Of a stretch of 33,371 nucleotides of DNA, positions 7,768-15,631 are shown in pieces. This stretch comes from Ignavibacteria bacterium (GTDB taxonomy: Bacteria > Bacteroidota > Ignavibacteria > Tepidaquicellales > OLB5). The position numbers and the translations under genes are program-made. Below the pieces are notes generated by a model. The model worked only from the letters and a program-made list of their open reading frames with translations, was not told where the DNA came from and did not search any database. The DNA lies in assembly GCA_014879675.1 (NCBI GenBank), contig JACSRQ010000083.1, forward strand, positions 1 through 33,371, read 5' to 3'. The number at the start of each line of letters is the position of its first letter. Position 1 is the stretch's first letter.

Positions 7768-9000
7768 CTAATATTTCTTGATTTTTCTGTCGATTCTTTC
7801 ATTCCATGCATATATGCCGCCAAGCAGGTTCTTTACATTCGTGTAACCTTCTTCTTCCTTTAGATAGACCATTACATTATGGCTCCTGCTGCCGGTGCGG
7901 CAATAAACAATTATCTCTTCATTCTTATCCTGCGGAAGGTCTTCAAGCCTGCTTTTAAGCTCAGCCATTGGGATCAGAGTTCCCCCAATGTTTGCAATAG
8001 CTTTTTCGAATGGCTCACGAATATCTAGCAGGAATATTTTCTCACCGCTATCCAGCCTGGCTTTATATTCTTCAACGGTTATCTCTGAATTTGAATAATC
8101 TATTTCCTTATTTTCATCCTGCATGTTTTCTGTCATATCGCTTGCGTTATTTTTTGGATTTATTGATTTTGCCGGATTGCAGAATTCTTCATAATCCGGC
8201 AGCTCTTTGATCTTAGGTTCATCAGAACATGCCGGGCAGCCGGGATCTTTAGAAAACTTCACCTGCCTGAACTCACTCTTAAGCGCGTCAAACATCATAA
8301 GGCGTCCATTAAGAAGCTCGCCTTTGCCAAGTATATACTTCAAAACTTCGTTTGCCTGAAGCGAACCTATAATGCCCGGCAATACACCAAGTACACCGCC
8401 TTCGGCGCAGGATGGAACATCACCGGCAGAAGGAGGCTCGGGGTATAGGCACCTGTAACATGGGCCTTTTTTCGGATCGAAGAATGAAACCTGCCCTTCG
8501 AACCTGAGTATGCTTCCGTAAACGAATGGTTTGCCGAGCAGTACACATGCATCATTAACAAGATAACGTGCCGGAAAGTTATCAGTACCATCAGCAACGA
8601 TATCATACCCGCTGATTATTTCCAAAGCATTCGTGCTAACCAGTTTTTCACAGTGCAGCTTAACTTCAACATTTGGATTGATATCATGCAGCCTGTGCCT
8701 TGCCAGCTCCGCTTTGCCGAGGCCAACATCATTGGTGGAATAAAGAAGCTGCCTTTGCAAATTCGAAAAGCTCACTTCGTCAAACTCAACAATACCTATT
8801 TTGCCAACTCCCGCCGCCGCAAGATACATCGCGATCGGGGAACCGAGTCCACCCGCGCCGATCAACAGCACTTTTGCAGCTTTGAGCTTTTCCTGGCCTT
8901 CAACCCCAACTTCAGGTATTATTATATGCCTGCTGTAACGCTCCATTTCATTAGGCGTAAGGCGGCTATCTATATTAGTGTCAATTGTGCTGTTTGGCAT
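7768..9000 (-). CDS. moeB: MoeB/ThiF-type adenylyltransferase fused to rhodanese
   Basis: An E1-like enzyme that adenylates the C-terminal glycine of a small sulfur-carrier protein (MoaD, ThiS or relatives), here with its own sulfurtransferase domain, as in eukaryotic MOCS3 and some bacterial MoeBR proteins. Residues 1-270 form the E1 domain: GAGGLGS at 48-54 (ATP), DEVSFSNLQRQ (74-84), DGTDNF (137-142), and zinc pairs CYRC (181-184) and CPAC (255-258). A linker of about 35 polar residues follows. Residues 307-410 form the rhodanese domain with the active-site loop CRTGSRS (Cys367). No moaD, thiS or other carrier gene is in the window, so the pathway served cannot be decided. It is the first gene of the minus-strand run that continues through hicBA, nadA and DUF971. 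Confidence 0.93.
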   Translation of the reverse strand: MPNSTIDTNIDSRLTPNEMERYSRHIIIPEVGVEGQEKLKAAKVLLIGAGGLGSPIAMYLAAAGVGKIGIVEFDEVSFSNLQRQLLYSTNDVGLGKAELARHRLHDINPNVEVKLHCEKLVSTNALEIISGYDIVADGTDNFPARYLVNDACVLLGKPFVYGSILRFEGQVSFFDPKKGPCYRCLYPEPPSAGDVPSCAEGGVLGVLPGIIGSLQANEVLKYILGKGELLNGRLMMFDALKSEFRQVKFSKDPGCPACSDEPKIKELPDYEEFCNPAKSINPKNNASDMTENMQDENKEIDYSNSEITVEEYKARLDSGEKIFLLDIREPFEKAIANIGGTLIPMAELKSRLEDLPQDKNEEIIVYCRTGSRSHNVMVYLKEEEGYTNVKNLLGGIYAWNERIDRKIKKY

Positions 9001-9170
9001 ATCCGAACAAAATTACACAAAATGATATTATATATAAAGGCAGGGGTATATAATAGTTGCATATTGAAAAATGAATCAAAAATGCTTAAACAGTTGAATA
9101 ATTATTAGTTTACGTGTTACGGGTGATATTGGGAATAGATAAGTTGAACAAAAATCTGTATTTTTGCCGG

Positions 9171-9470
9171 ATGTTAAATTTAAACAAAGAAAATATCCTG
9201 ATGTTCCTGCGTAAAAACAGGGAATATCTTAGCTCACAATATGGCGTCAAATCAATCGGGCTGATGGGTTCATACGCCCGGGACGAGCATACAATTGACA
9301 GCGATATTGACTTTATTGTAGAATTTGATGAGGTCAGCTACAGCAAACTTGCAGGGCTGGTAACTTATCTTGAATCTGCATTTGCGAGAAAAGTTGACAT
9401 CATAAGGAAAAGAGATATGATGAGAAAATCTCTTTTAACCCGCGCGAAGAAAGAAGCAATTTATGCTTGA
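9171..9470 (+). CDS. mntA: MNT-type nucleotidyltransferase antitoxin (MntA-like)
   Basis: A minimal nucleotidyltransferase. In characterised MNT/HEPN pairs it transfers AMP to the partner HEPN toxin and so blocks it. The active-site signature is visible: GSYARDE (33-39), then S44-D45-x-D47 (metal-binding SDID) and a third acidic strand at VDII (Asp76). The frame extends upstream to a GTG at 9114, but the ATG at 9171 (99 residues) gives the normal family N-terminus. Its last 8 nt overlap the start of the HEPN gene, typical of translational coupling. It is the first gene of a tightly packed plus-strand run that continues into metabolic and envelope genes. Confidence 0.9.
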   Translation: MLNLNKENILMFLRKNREYLSSQYGVKSIGLMGSYARDEHTIDSDIDFIVEFDEVSYSKLAGLVTYLESAFARKVDIIRKRDMMRKSLLTRAKKEAIYA

Positions 9471-9831
9471 CATAATTAAAGAGAATCTGGTGTTTATTCT
9501 GGATTCAATTGACATAATCTCTGACAGGATACAAAAACTTAAAAATGCTGATGATCTAGTTACCTCGGCGGACGGTGTTACAATACTAGATTCTTTAGCA
9601 ATGAGACTCCAAAGTATCGGGGAAACGGTTAAACAAATTGAAAAAAGAGACAGGGCCTTGTTACAGAAATACCCGGATACTGATTGGCAGCAAATCATAC
9701 GTATGAGGGATTTGATTTCGCATCACTATGAGGATATTGATCACGAAATTGTATACAATCTTTGTAACACTCATCTGCCTCAGCTTAGAAGCACAATTAA
9801 AAAAATAATAACAGATTTAAACAAAAAATAA
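9463..9831 (+). CDS. hepT: HEPN-domain RNase toxin (HepT-like, DUF86)
   Basis: A 122-residue all-helical HepT/DUF86 protein, partner of the preceding MntA. The catalytic RX4HXY motif is intact: Arg82, His87 and Tyr89 in RDLISHHYED, so it could be an active ribonuclease. The family toxin acts on RNA in the cytosol and is silenced by AMPylation of the motif tyrosine. It overlaps mntA by 8 nt. The acyl-CoA mutase gene begins 3 nt after its stop, which means the pair is either the 5' end of that operon or was inserted just before it without leaving space. Confidence 0.92.
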   Translation: MLDIIKENLVFILDSIDIISDRIQKLKNADDLVTSADGVTILDSLAMRLQSIGETVKQIEKRDRALLQKYPDTDWQQIIRMRDLISHHYEDIDHEIVYNLCNTHLPQLRSTIKKIITDLNKK

Positions 9832-9834
9832 TAT

Positions 9835-11517
9835 ATGTCAAATCAGAACGGCAAGAAACCAAGTCCATTGTTGAACAAAAGCGCTAACAAAAAGGAATGG
9901 CTTAAAGCAGCAGAAGAGCTTCCTACTACCGATATGAAATTCACTTCGCTCAGCGGTGAAAAAGTCGAAATGCTCTACACCCCCGAAGATGTTAAAACCA
10001 TTGACCACGACAGCGAAATAGGTTACCCCGGAGAGTTTCCATATACCAGGGGAATTCATCACAATCTGTACCGCGGAAAATTGTGGACTATGCGCCAGTT
10101 CGCAGGATTCGGTTCACCCGAAGATACCAACGAACGCTTCAAGTACCTGCTTGCTCACGGGCAAACCGGACTCTCGACAGCATTCGATATGCCCACTTTG
10201 ATGGGCTGGGATTCAGACGACCACCTCGCAGAAGGTGAAGTTGGCATCTGCGGAGTTGCGATCTCCTCGCTCGAGGATATGAAGGTTCTCTTTGATGGTA
10301 TTCCGCTTGATAAGGTTTCAACATCAATGACGATCAACTCGCCTGCCGCTATGGTACTGGCATTTTATCTCTGTGTTGCAGAAGCACAGGGCGTTCCTTT
10401 CAGCAAGCTGAGGGGCACAATGCAGAATGACATTCTGAAAGAGTACATTGCACAGAAAGAGTTTATCTACCACCCTGAGCCTTCAATGAGAATTATTGTT
10501 GATATGATAGAGTACTGCAAAGATAACGTTCCGCAGTTCAATCCCGTATCGGTTAGCGGTTACCATATCCGCGAAGCAGGCTCAACTGCAGCGCAGGAGC
10601 TTGCTTTCACACTTGCCGATGGCTTTGCGTACATCGAAGCGTGCATAGAAAGAGGAATGGATGTTGATTCATTCGCCCCTCGTATCAGCTTCTTCTTTAA
10701 TTCGCACCTGGATTTCTTCGAAGAGATCGCAAAATTCCGCGCCGCAAGAAAAATTTACGCAAAAAGAATGCGTAACAAGTACGGCGCAAAGAACCCGAAA
10801 TCATGGACACTTCGCTTCCATACACAGACTGCGGGATGCTCGCTCACAGCTCAGCAGCCGGAAAATAATATTGTAAGGACTGCCATTGAAGCGCTTGCCG
10901 CAGTGCTTGGCGGAACGCAGAGCCTTCATACTAACTCAATGGATGAAACGCTCGCGCTTCCATCAGATAAGGCTGTAAAAATTGCTCTGCGCACCCAGCA
11001 GATAATCGCATACGAGCATGGTGTAATAAATACTGTTGATCCTTTAGGCGGCAGCTATTACGTTGAATCACTCACCCAAAGAATGGAAGACGAAGCCGAA
11101 AGGTACTTTGAAAAAATTGATGCACTTGGCGGCGTTATTCGTGCCATCGAAGCCGGCTTCTTCCAGAAGGAAATTGCCGATGCAGCTTACCATTACCAGA
11201 TGGAACTTGACCGCAAGGAAAAAATAATAGTTGGAGTGAGCGATTTTGTTGAAGAAGATGAAAAGATCGATATCCCGATACTAAAGATCTCAAAAGAAGT
11301 TGAAGTACAGCAGGTAAAGAGGCTTAAGGAGCTAAAAGCATCAAGGAATGACGCAAAGGTTTCCGAAACACTGGATGCACTTATAGTGGCTGCAAATGAC
11401 GGAACCAACCTGATGCCAAGGATTCTGGATTGCGCTAGGAACCATGTAACACTTGGCGAGATGTGCCACGCGCTAAAAGAGCCATTCGGAGTTTATGAAG
11501 AACAGGCTGTATTTTAG
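9835..11517 (+). CDS. Acyl-CoA mutase large subunit, isobutyryl-CoA-mutase-like
   Basis: A cobalamin-dependent acyl-CoA mutase large subunit (TIM-barrel part only, 560 residues). It has TRG (71-73), [10 protein letters not shown] (84-93), [11 protein letters not shown] (194-204), SGYHIREAG (241-249) and [16 protein letters not shown]. There is no DxHxxG cobalamin-binding motif, so a separate small subunit must exist elsewhere, as in two-gene isobutyryl-CoA and archaeal methylmalonyl-CoA mutases. Residues line up with Propionibacterium methylmalonyl-CoA mutase numbering at Tyr243 and His244. At the two specificity positions it has Phe89 and Gln207 in place of Tyr89 and Arg207. Phe/Gln is the pair reported for isobutyryl-CoA mutase, so I favour a non-carboxylated substrate over methylmalonyl-CoA. 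It is flanked at 3 nt by hepT and at 12 nt by the GT-C gene. Confidence 0.92.
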   Translation: MSNQNGKKPSPLLNKSANKKEWLKAAEELPTTDMKFTSLSGEKVEMLYTPEDVKTIDHDSEIGYPGEFPYTRGIHHNLYRGKLWTMRQFAGFGSPEDTNERFKYLLAHGQTGLSTAFDMPTLMGWDSDDHLAEGEVGICGVAISSLEDMKVLFDGIPLDKVSTSMTINSPAAMVLAFYLCVAEAQGVPFSKLRGTMQNDILKEYIAQKEFIYHPEPSMRIIVDMIEYCKDNVPQFNPVSVSGYHIREAGSTAAQELAFTLADGFAYIEACIERGMDVDSFAPRISFFFNSHLDFFEEIAKFRAARKIYAKRMRNKYGAKNPKSWTLRFHTQTAGCSLTAQQPENNIVRTAIEALAAVLGGTQSLHTNSMDETLALPSDKAVKIALRTQQIIAYEHGVINTVDPLGGSYYVESLTQRMEDEAERYFEKIDALGGVIRAIEAGFFQKEIADAAYHYQMELDRKEKIIVGVSDFVEEDEKIDIPILKISKEVEVQQVKRLKELKASRNDAKVSETLDALIVAANDGTNLMPRILDCARNHVTLGEMCHALKEPFGVYEEQAVF

Positions 11518-11529
11518 ATCCGGATCTTA

Positions 11530-13068
11530 ATGTTCAAAAATACTGATAAGCATGTATTAACAATAATTCTCCTTTACGCAGCTATACAGATCGCTTATTT
11601 AATTACCGAGTACGGCATCACGGGGCACCAGTTTGGCGCCCCGCTTGATGATGTATGGATACACTTCAGGTTTGCCGAAAACTTTGCACACGGATTTTTC
11701 TATCAATACAATCCCGGCGAGCCCACTCCCGGCACAACCTCGCCTCTGTGGGTAATAATACTCAGTGTGCCATTCCTGTTTTCGCAGACCGCAATAATCC
11801 CATTTGCACTGATCATATGCTCATTGTTTTTCCTTGCTGCACTCATAGAACTTTATCAATACTGTGTACGGCTTGGATTTGACGGCATTTTTTCGCTGTT
11901 CATTACACTGCTTACAATGGGAGCGGGCAGGCTTCTGTGGTCATCGCTCTCGGGGATGGAAATAACTCTGTTTACCCTGCTGTGTGTGCTGATATTTAAA
12001 AATCACCTTGGTGAAACTGAGCGCGGCAGGCTAACAATAGTTAACGGCCTGCTGCTTGGCATTGCTGCCAACACTAGGCCCGAAACATATTTGCTGGCGG
12101 GACTCTATTATGTTACCTCGCTTTACCTGTTACGGAAGAACCTGAAAGAAAACCTAGGCAGATTTGCACTTAGCATATTAATATTTGTTGTGCTTCTGCT
12201 GCCCTATCCTGTCTTCAGCTATATACATACAGGCGGATTCCTGCCAAATACTTATGAAGGTCAGGTTGGCGATACACCTAAATACATTCCCAACTTTACA
12301 TTTTTGCTTGAATCAGGAAAGATATTTGTAAAAGATAACTTTTTCATTTTCCTGTTATGGCTTGCAGGCTCTGGCTATTTTCTTTATTCGGTATTCAAAC
12401 AGAAAATTGAAACTAAGTTCCTGCTCATTAATTTATGGGTAATTTTGCTGCCATTGGTATCTGCTTTTGCTGCCCCAAACTGGAGGCATCACGGCCGCTA
12501 CCTGATTCCATTAATTCCATTTATTAACATTGTTGCAATATATATATTACGTAAGATACTTCAGCATTTTAAAGAACGGGAATTCAGGCATTATACCCTG
12601 CTAAGGAAGATATCGCTGGCGCTGATCCTGATAGCTACGATCAACAGCGCAGTATTATTTGCCGGGGTGCTTGGCTGGAATGTTCAGAACATAAACAGCC
12701 AGCAGGGTAATATTGGCAGCTGGCTTAAAGCCAACCTGCTTGATGAAAAAGCATTCGGCATGAATGATATCGGAATAATTACATTCACCACAAAAAAGTA
12801 CGTGGTGGATATGGCTGGGCTTGTTACACCCGAGATATTCCGGTTCCAGAAGATGAGCTATGAAGAAGGGACTAAATCACTTTTCAGGCTGCTGAAGGAT
12901 AAAGGGGTTAACTATATTATTATTTACCCCGATTGGTTTGAATACATAATGCAGCACCACTCATCTGCATTCGAAAAAGTTTACAGTGCGCGGCTGGAAA
13001 AAAATACCATCTGCGGCGGCATCGAGATGTTTGTTTATAAAATTAACTGGGATAAGATAGACCTCTAA
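11530..13068 (+). CDS. GT-C glycosyltransferase, AftB-like architecture
   Basis: A polytopic inner-membrane protein of 512 residues with about ten hydrophobic segments. After the first one comes a loop typical of GT-C enzymes that use polyprenyl-phosphate sugars: paired acidic residues Asp40-Asp41, then HFRFAENFAHG, then NPGE.TPGTTSPLW (61-74). The same order, DD...R..N...G....N.GE....TS..W, occurs in mycobacterial arabinofuranosyltransferase AftB. The C-terminal 100 residues form a soluble domain (FGMNDIGIITFTTKKYVVDMAGLVTPEIF). It would transfer a sugar from a lipid carrier to an envelope acceptor outside the membrane; donor and acceptor are unknown. The next gene, 9 nt on, is a phosphoribosyl-lipid synthase homologue, which supports this reading. 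Confidence 0.82.
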   Translation: MFKNTDKHVLTIILLYAAIQIAYLITEYGITGHQFGAPLDDVWIHFRFAENFAHGFFYQYNPGEPTPGTTSPLWVIILSVPFLFSQTAIIPFALIICSLFFLAALIELYQYCVRLGFDGIFSLFITLLTMGAGRLLWSSLSGMEITLFTLLCVLIFKNHLGETERGRLTIVNGLLLGIAANTRPETYLLAGLYYVTSLYLLRKNLKENLGRFALSILIFVVLLLPYPVFSYIHTGGFLPNTYEGQVGDTPKYIPNFTFLLESGKIFVKDNFFIFLLWLAGSGYFLYSVFKQKIETKFLLINLWVILLPLVSAFAAPNWRHHGRYLIPLIPFINIVAIYILRKILQHFKEREFRHYTLLRKISLALILIATINSAVLFAGVLGWNVQNINSQQGNIGSWLKANLLDEKAFGMNDIGIITFTTKKYVVDMAGLVTPEIFRFQKMSYEEGTKSLFRLLKDKGVNYIIIYPDWFEYIMQHHSSAFEKVYSARLEKNTICGGIEMFVYKINWDKIDL

Positions 13069-13077
13069 AAATTACGG

Positions 13078-13998
13078 ATGATAATACACCTGTTTAAACT
13101 GATACGCCCCAAGCAATGGATCAAAAACTTCTTTGTTTTTGCGCCGCTGCTCTTTTCGCGCCATATATTTCATTTGGAATATTTAATTCCTTCTCTTGCC
13201 GCGTTCATAATTTTCTCGCTGGCTTCAAGCGCCGTTTATATCATTAATGATATAATGGATGTTGAGAGCGATAGAGTTCACCCGAAGAAAAAATACCGCC
13301 CTATAGCAAGCGGTGAAGTTTCGGTTAAACAGGCGATGATATTCCTGGTTTTCCTTATCGTGGTAATTATTGCAGGGCTGATCTTCCAAAGGCCGGTATT
13401 TTCGTTTGTAATAGTGCTTTACCTTATCACAAACCTGCTTTATTCGCTTAAGGTGAAATCAATTGTACTTTTGGATGTATTTTTCATTTCATTCGGATTC
13501 ATGCTGAGGGTACTTGGCGGCGCGGCTGCAATTGGTGTAACGGTATCAAGCTGGATGATCCTTACCACAATTTTTATCTCACTATTCCTGGCAATATCAA
13601 AACGCAGAAGCGAACTATCGCAGACTCTGAATAAAGAAAATATCGATAAGCAGCGTAAAGTACTTAAAGAGTATTCAGTTGAGTTTGCCGACCAGATAAA
13701 CACCATTGCCGCAGCGGGCACAATTATTTCATACGCATTGTATACCGTTTCCGAAAGAACTGTTTCTACATTTGGCACCGAAAAGCTTATCTATACCACC
13801 CCATTCGTAATTTACGGCATATTCCGGTATATGTACCTGATGCATCAGAAGAACCTGGGAGAGTCTCCAACTTCCATCGTAACTAAAGATATTCCGATCA
13901 TACTTGATGTACTCGGCTGGTTCGCGTTTTCGCTTCTGATCATATACCGCGAAAGCATTCCATATGTACCTCAGCTGATGCAGAAACTTTATCCTTAG
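13078..13998 (+). CDS. Decaprenyl-phosphate phosphoribosyltransferase-like UbiA protein
   Basis: A UbiA-superfamily membrane enzyme of 306 residues. It closely resembles DPPR synthase, which joins 5-phosphoribosyl pyrophosphate to decaprenyl phosphate, rather than quinone or heme prenyltransferases. Diagnostic stretches are IRPKQWIKN (9-17), the first aspartate motif ND..D...D (Asn57, Asp58, Asp61, Asp65) followed by HPKKKYRPIASGEV (68-81), the second motif YSLK...LLD (122-133), and the loop AISKRRSELSQ. About nine membrane helices are visible. In mycobacteria this step feeds decaprenylphosphoryl-arabinose synthesis and the gene lies next to aftB; here it follows an AftB-like GT-C gene by 9 nt. 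The epimerase and phosphatase of that pathway are not in the window, so a ribose-based donor is also possible. Confidence 0.88.
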   Translation: MIIHLFKLIRPKQWIKNFFVFAPLLFSRHIFHLEYLIPSLAAFIIFSLASSAVYIINDIMDVESDRVHPKKKYRPIASGEVSVKQAMIFLVFLIVVIIAGLIFQRPVFSFVIVLYLITNLLYSLKVKSIVLLDVFFISFGFMLRVLGGAAAIGVTVSSWMILTTIFISLFLAISKRRSELSQTLNKENIDKQRKVLKEYSVEFADQINTIAAAGTIISYALYTVSERTVSTFGTEKLIYTTPFVIYGIFRYMYLMHQKNLGESPTSIVTKDIPIILDVLGWFAFSLLIIYRESIPYVPQLMQKLYP

Positions 13999-14004
13999 CA
14001 AACA

Positions 14005-14880
14005 TTGAAAAGATTCAAAGCAGAACTGCTGCTTTTCCTCACTGCCACTATCTGGGCGGGTACCTTCCCTATTGTAAAGATTTCGATGTTATCCATTCCC
14101 CCGTTCTGGTTTGTGGGGATTCGTTTCCTTATAGGTGCTGTATTGTTTACACTGATCTTCTTCAGAAGGCTTGATTTCAGAGAACCGGGAATTTTAAAAG
14201 CGGGACTCATACTGGGATTTCTCCAGATGCTGGGATTCAGCATGCAAACAATTGGCATGATACACACTACAGCATCAAACTCCGCACTCATAACCGGAGT
14301 TACAATACTGATAGTCCCCTTTGCGCAGTACGCAATTACGAAAAAGAAAGTTCAGCTTGAAAACTGGATAGGAGTGATAATTGTCACAATTGGTTTATAT
14401 TACCTCACACAGCCGCAAATTAGCGGCGTGAATATCGGCGACCTGCTGACACTCATTTGCGCCTTCGCATGGGCGTTTTATATAATTTATGTTGATGTGT
14501 TCACAAACAAGTTTGATGTGATAACATTGATTTTCATCCAGCTTTGGTTTGTGGTAATTGCTGCCTGCGGACTGGGATTCGCCTTTGAAGACTTTTCCGC
14601 GATCCGGTTTACACAGGATGAAATCCTTGCATTCCTCTATATGGGAGTACTTGCAACATTTGTCACTACAATATTACTAAACCGTTACCAGAAACAAACT
14701 ACTCCGATACGTGCATCTATTATATATACCTGGGAGCAGCCGGCGGCAGTAATGCTTGCGGTCATAACCATAGGAGAACACTTCTCGCCCTGGCAGCTTA
14801 TTGGCGGCGGATTGATGGTGCTGGGAATACTATTTTCCGAAACATATGAGTTTTTCCGCAGCCGATTTAGCAACAGATAA
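14005..14880 (+). CDS. EamA/DMT-family transporter
   Basis: A ten-helix drug/metabolite transporter-superfamily protein of 291 residues with the two tandem EamA halves. The first starts FLTATIWAGTFPIVKISM, the second at GDLLTLICAFAWAFYIIYVD, each with the usual W-(A/T)-F-type opening; the end is 'TIGEHFSPWQLIGGGLMVLGIL'. The only start that keeps the first helix is TTG at 14005, 6 nt after the UbiA stop; no ATG fits. Most such proteins export small metabolites. In this operon a role in moving a lipid-linked sugar across the membrane is conceivable but unproven. The cargo is unknown. Confidence 0.9.
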   Translation: MKRFKAELLLFLTATIWAGTFPIVKISMLSIPPFWFVGIRFLIGAVLFTLIFFRRLDFREPGILKAGLILGFLQMLGFSMQTIGMIHTTASNSALITGVTILIVPFAQYAITKKKVQLENWIGVIIVTIGLYYLTQPQISGVNIGDLLTLICAFAWAFYIIYVDVFTNKFDVITLIFIQLWFVVIAACGLGFAFEDFSAIRFTQDEILAFLYMGVLATFVTTILLNRYQKQTTPIRASIIYTWEQPAAVMLAVITIGEHFSPWQLIGGGLMVLGILFSETYEFFRSRFSNR

Positions 14881-15308
14881 TTGGTGAATCATTTTCTTCT
14901 TAGTATTTGCGAAAACACATAATACAGTGTTCAACTCCGCTGGAGTCGTAATAATTTTACAATAGCATTTTTATAAATGTACGACCCCGACGTGGTCGGC
15001 AGAGTAATTCTAACCCGAATAGTATGATTAGAGTGCATGCGCTCTCCTCCGTTTTACCATAAGAGAGTCTCTCGATATTTCATAACTAAAATTCCAATCC
15101 CGCCAGGGATTGAAAATGGGTAAAATGAAGATGCCCAAAGTTATTCCGTCCCATACGGGACAGGATAGATGGGGGAAATCCGAAGGCTACCCATATTTCG
15201 TGCCTACGGCACGGGTGCGTGTCAACATGAATAACCGCCTGGCGGGTTATTAAATTGAATTTCATTTTTAATAACCACAGATTATTTTTAGATAATACAC
15301 GAAATTCA
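14881..15308. other. Gene-free stretch carrying a hairpin array
   Basis: No open frame with coding character is visible on either strand over these 428 nt. Apart from an AT-rich lead (14881-14930), it is filled by at least seven short hairpins, described in the repeat entry for 14934-15251. No promoter of the TTG / TAnnTTTG type was found before the acylphosphatase gene. Confidence 0.6.
14934..15251. repeat. Array of short hairpins with 3-4 nt loops
   Basis: In order: ACTCC-GCT-GGAGT (14934-14946); CCGAC-GTG-GTCGG (14987-14999); GAGTGC/GCGCTC (15031-15044, weak, with a G-T pair); GAGA-GTC-TCTC (15063-15073); CAATCCC-GCCA-GGGATTG (15095-15112); GTCCC-ATAC-GGGAC (15148-15161); CGTGCC-TAC-GGCACG (15199-15213); AATAACC...GGTTATT with GC/GC inside (15230-15251). 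Stem sequences differ, but four of them close the loop with C-C and G-G, and loops are 3-4 nt. No shared direct repeat, flanking target duplication or transposase is visible. They are not part of a gene. Confidence 0.7.
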
Positions 15309-15593
15309 ATGAACTATATTCAAAACGCGGCTGTTAAGATAATAGTATCCGGAAGAGTGCAGGGAGTGGGTTTCAGATACTATATTGCGCGATATGCCTC
15401 TGAGCTGGGATTAACAGGATACGCAAAGAACCTGTTCACCGGAGAAGTTGAGATCGCAGCCGAAGGCAGAAAGGAGTTACTTGATGCCCTGGCGGAAAAA
15501 GCGGGCCATGGACCTTCCGGCTCGCATATTAGCTCTTGCAAAGTTGAATGGCTTGACTTTAAGAAGAAATACGATAAATTTGAAATATTATAG
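15309..15593 (+). CDS. acyP: Acylphosphatase
   Basis: A 94-residue cytosolic acylphosphatase that hydrolyses carboxyl-phosphate bonds such as acetyl phosphate or 1,3-bisphosphoglycerate. The family signature GRVQGVGFRYY (residues 15-25) holds the phosphate-binding loop and the catalytic Arg23. The second motif GYAKNL supplies Asn41, the residue that positions the water. The frame runs back to an ATG at 15255, but that adds 18 AT-rich, unconserved residues. The ATG at 15309 gives the normal length and places Arg and Asn at the classical positions 23 and 41. Its 3' end contains a promoter candidate for the next gene. Confidence 0.93.
   Translation: MNYIQNAAVKIIVSGRVQGVGFRYYIARYASELGLTGYAKNLFTGEVEIAAEGRKELLDALAEKAGHGPSGSHISSCKVEWLDFKKKYDKFEIL
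15553..15582 (+). promoter_or_regulatory. Bacteroidota-type promoter for the porQ-like gene
   Basis: TTG at 15553-15555, 19-nt spacer, TAAATTTG at 15575-15582, inside the end of the acylphosphatase gene. Predicted start of transcription is near 15589, about 43 nt before the ATG at 15632. Confidence 0.45.
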
Positions 15594-15631
15594 CAGTCAT
15601 TAAGGCAAAATCCATAAAACACGTCCGTAAA

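Noticed and set aside
9008-9166. TAnnTTTG-like motifs just before moeB (9008-9015) and mntA (9159-9166), which would imply leaderless transcripts
   Set aside because: Neither has a TTG at the right distance upstream, and the motif is common by chance in AT-rich DNA.
9835-11517. Full single-chain methylmalonyl-CoA mutase
   Set aside because: No cobalamin-binding DxHxxG domain is present, and the carboxylate-binding Tyr and Arg are replaced.
15255-15308. Longer acylphosphatase start at 15255
   Set aside because: The added 18 residues are unconserved and AT-rich, and the shorter form puts catalytic residues at the classical positions.
14881-15308. Short hairpins as a CRISPR array or as a tRNA/ncRNA gene
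   Set aside because: There is no repeated direct repeat, no spacer regularity and no cloverleaf. The stems are different palindromes.
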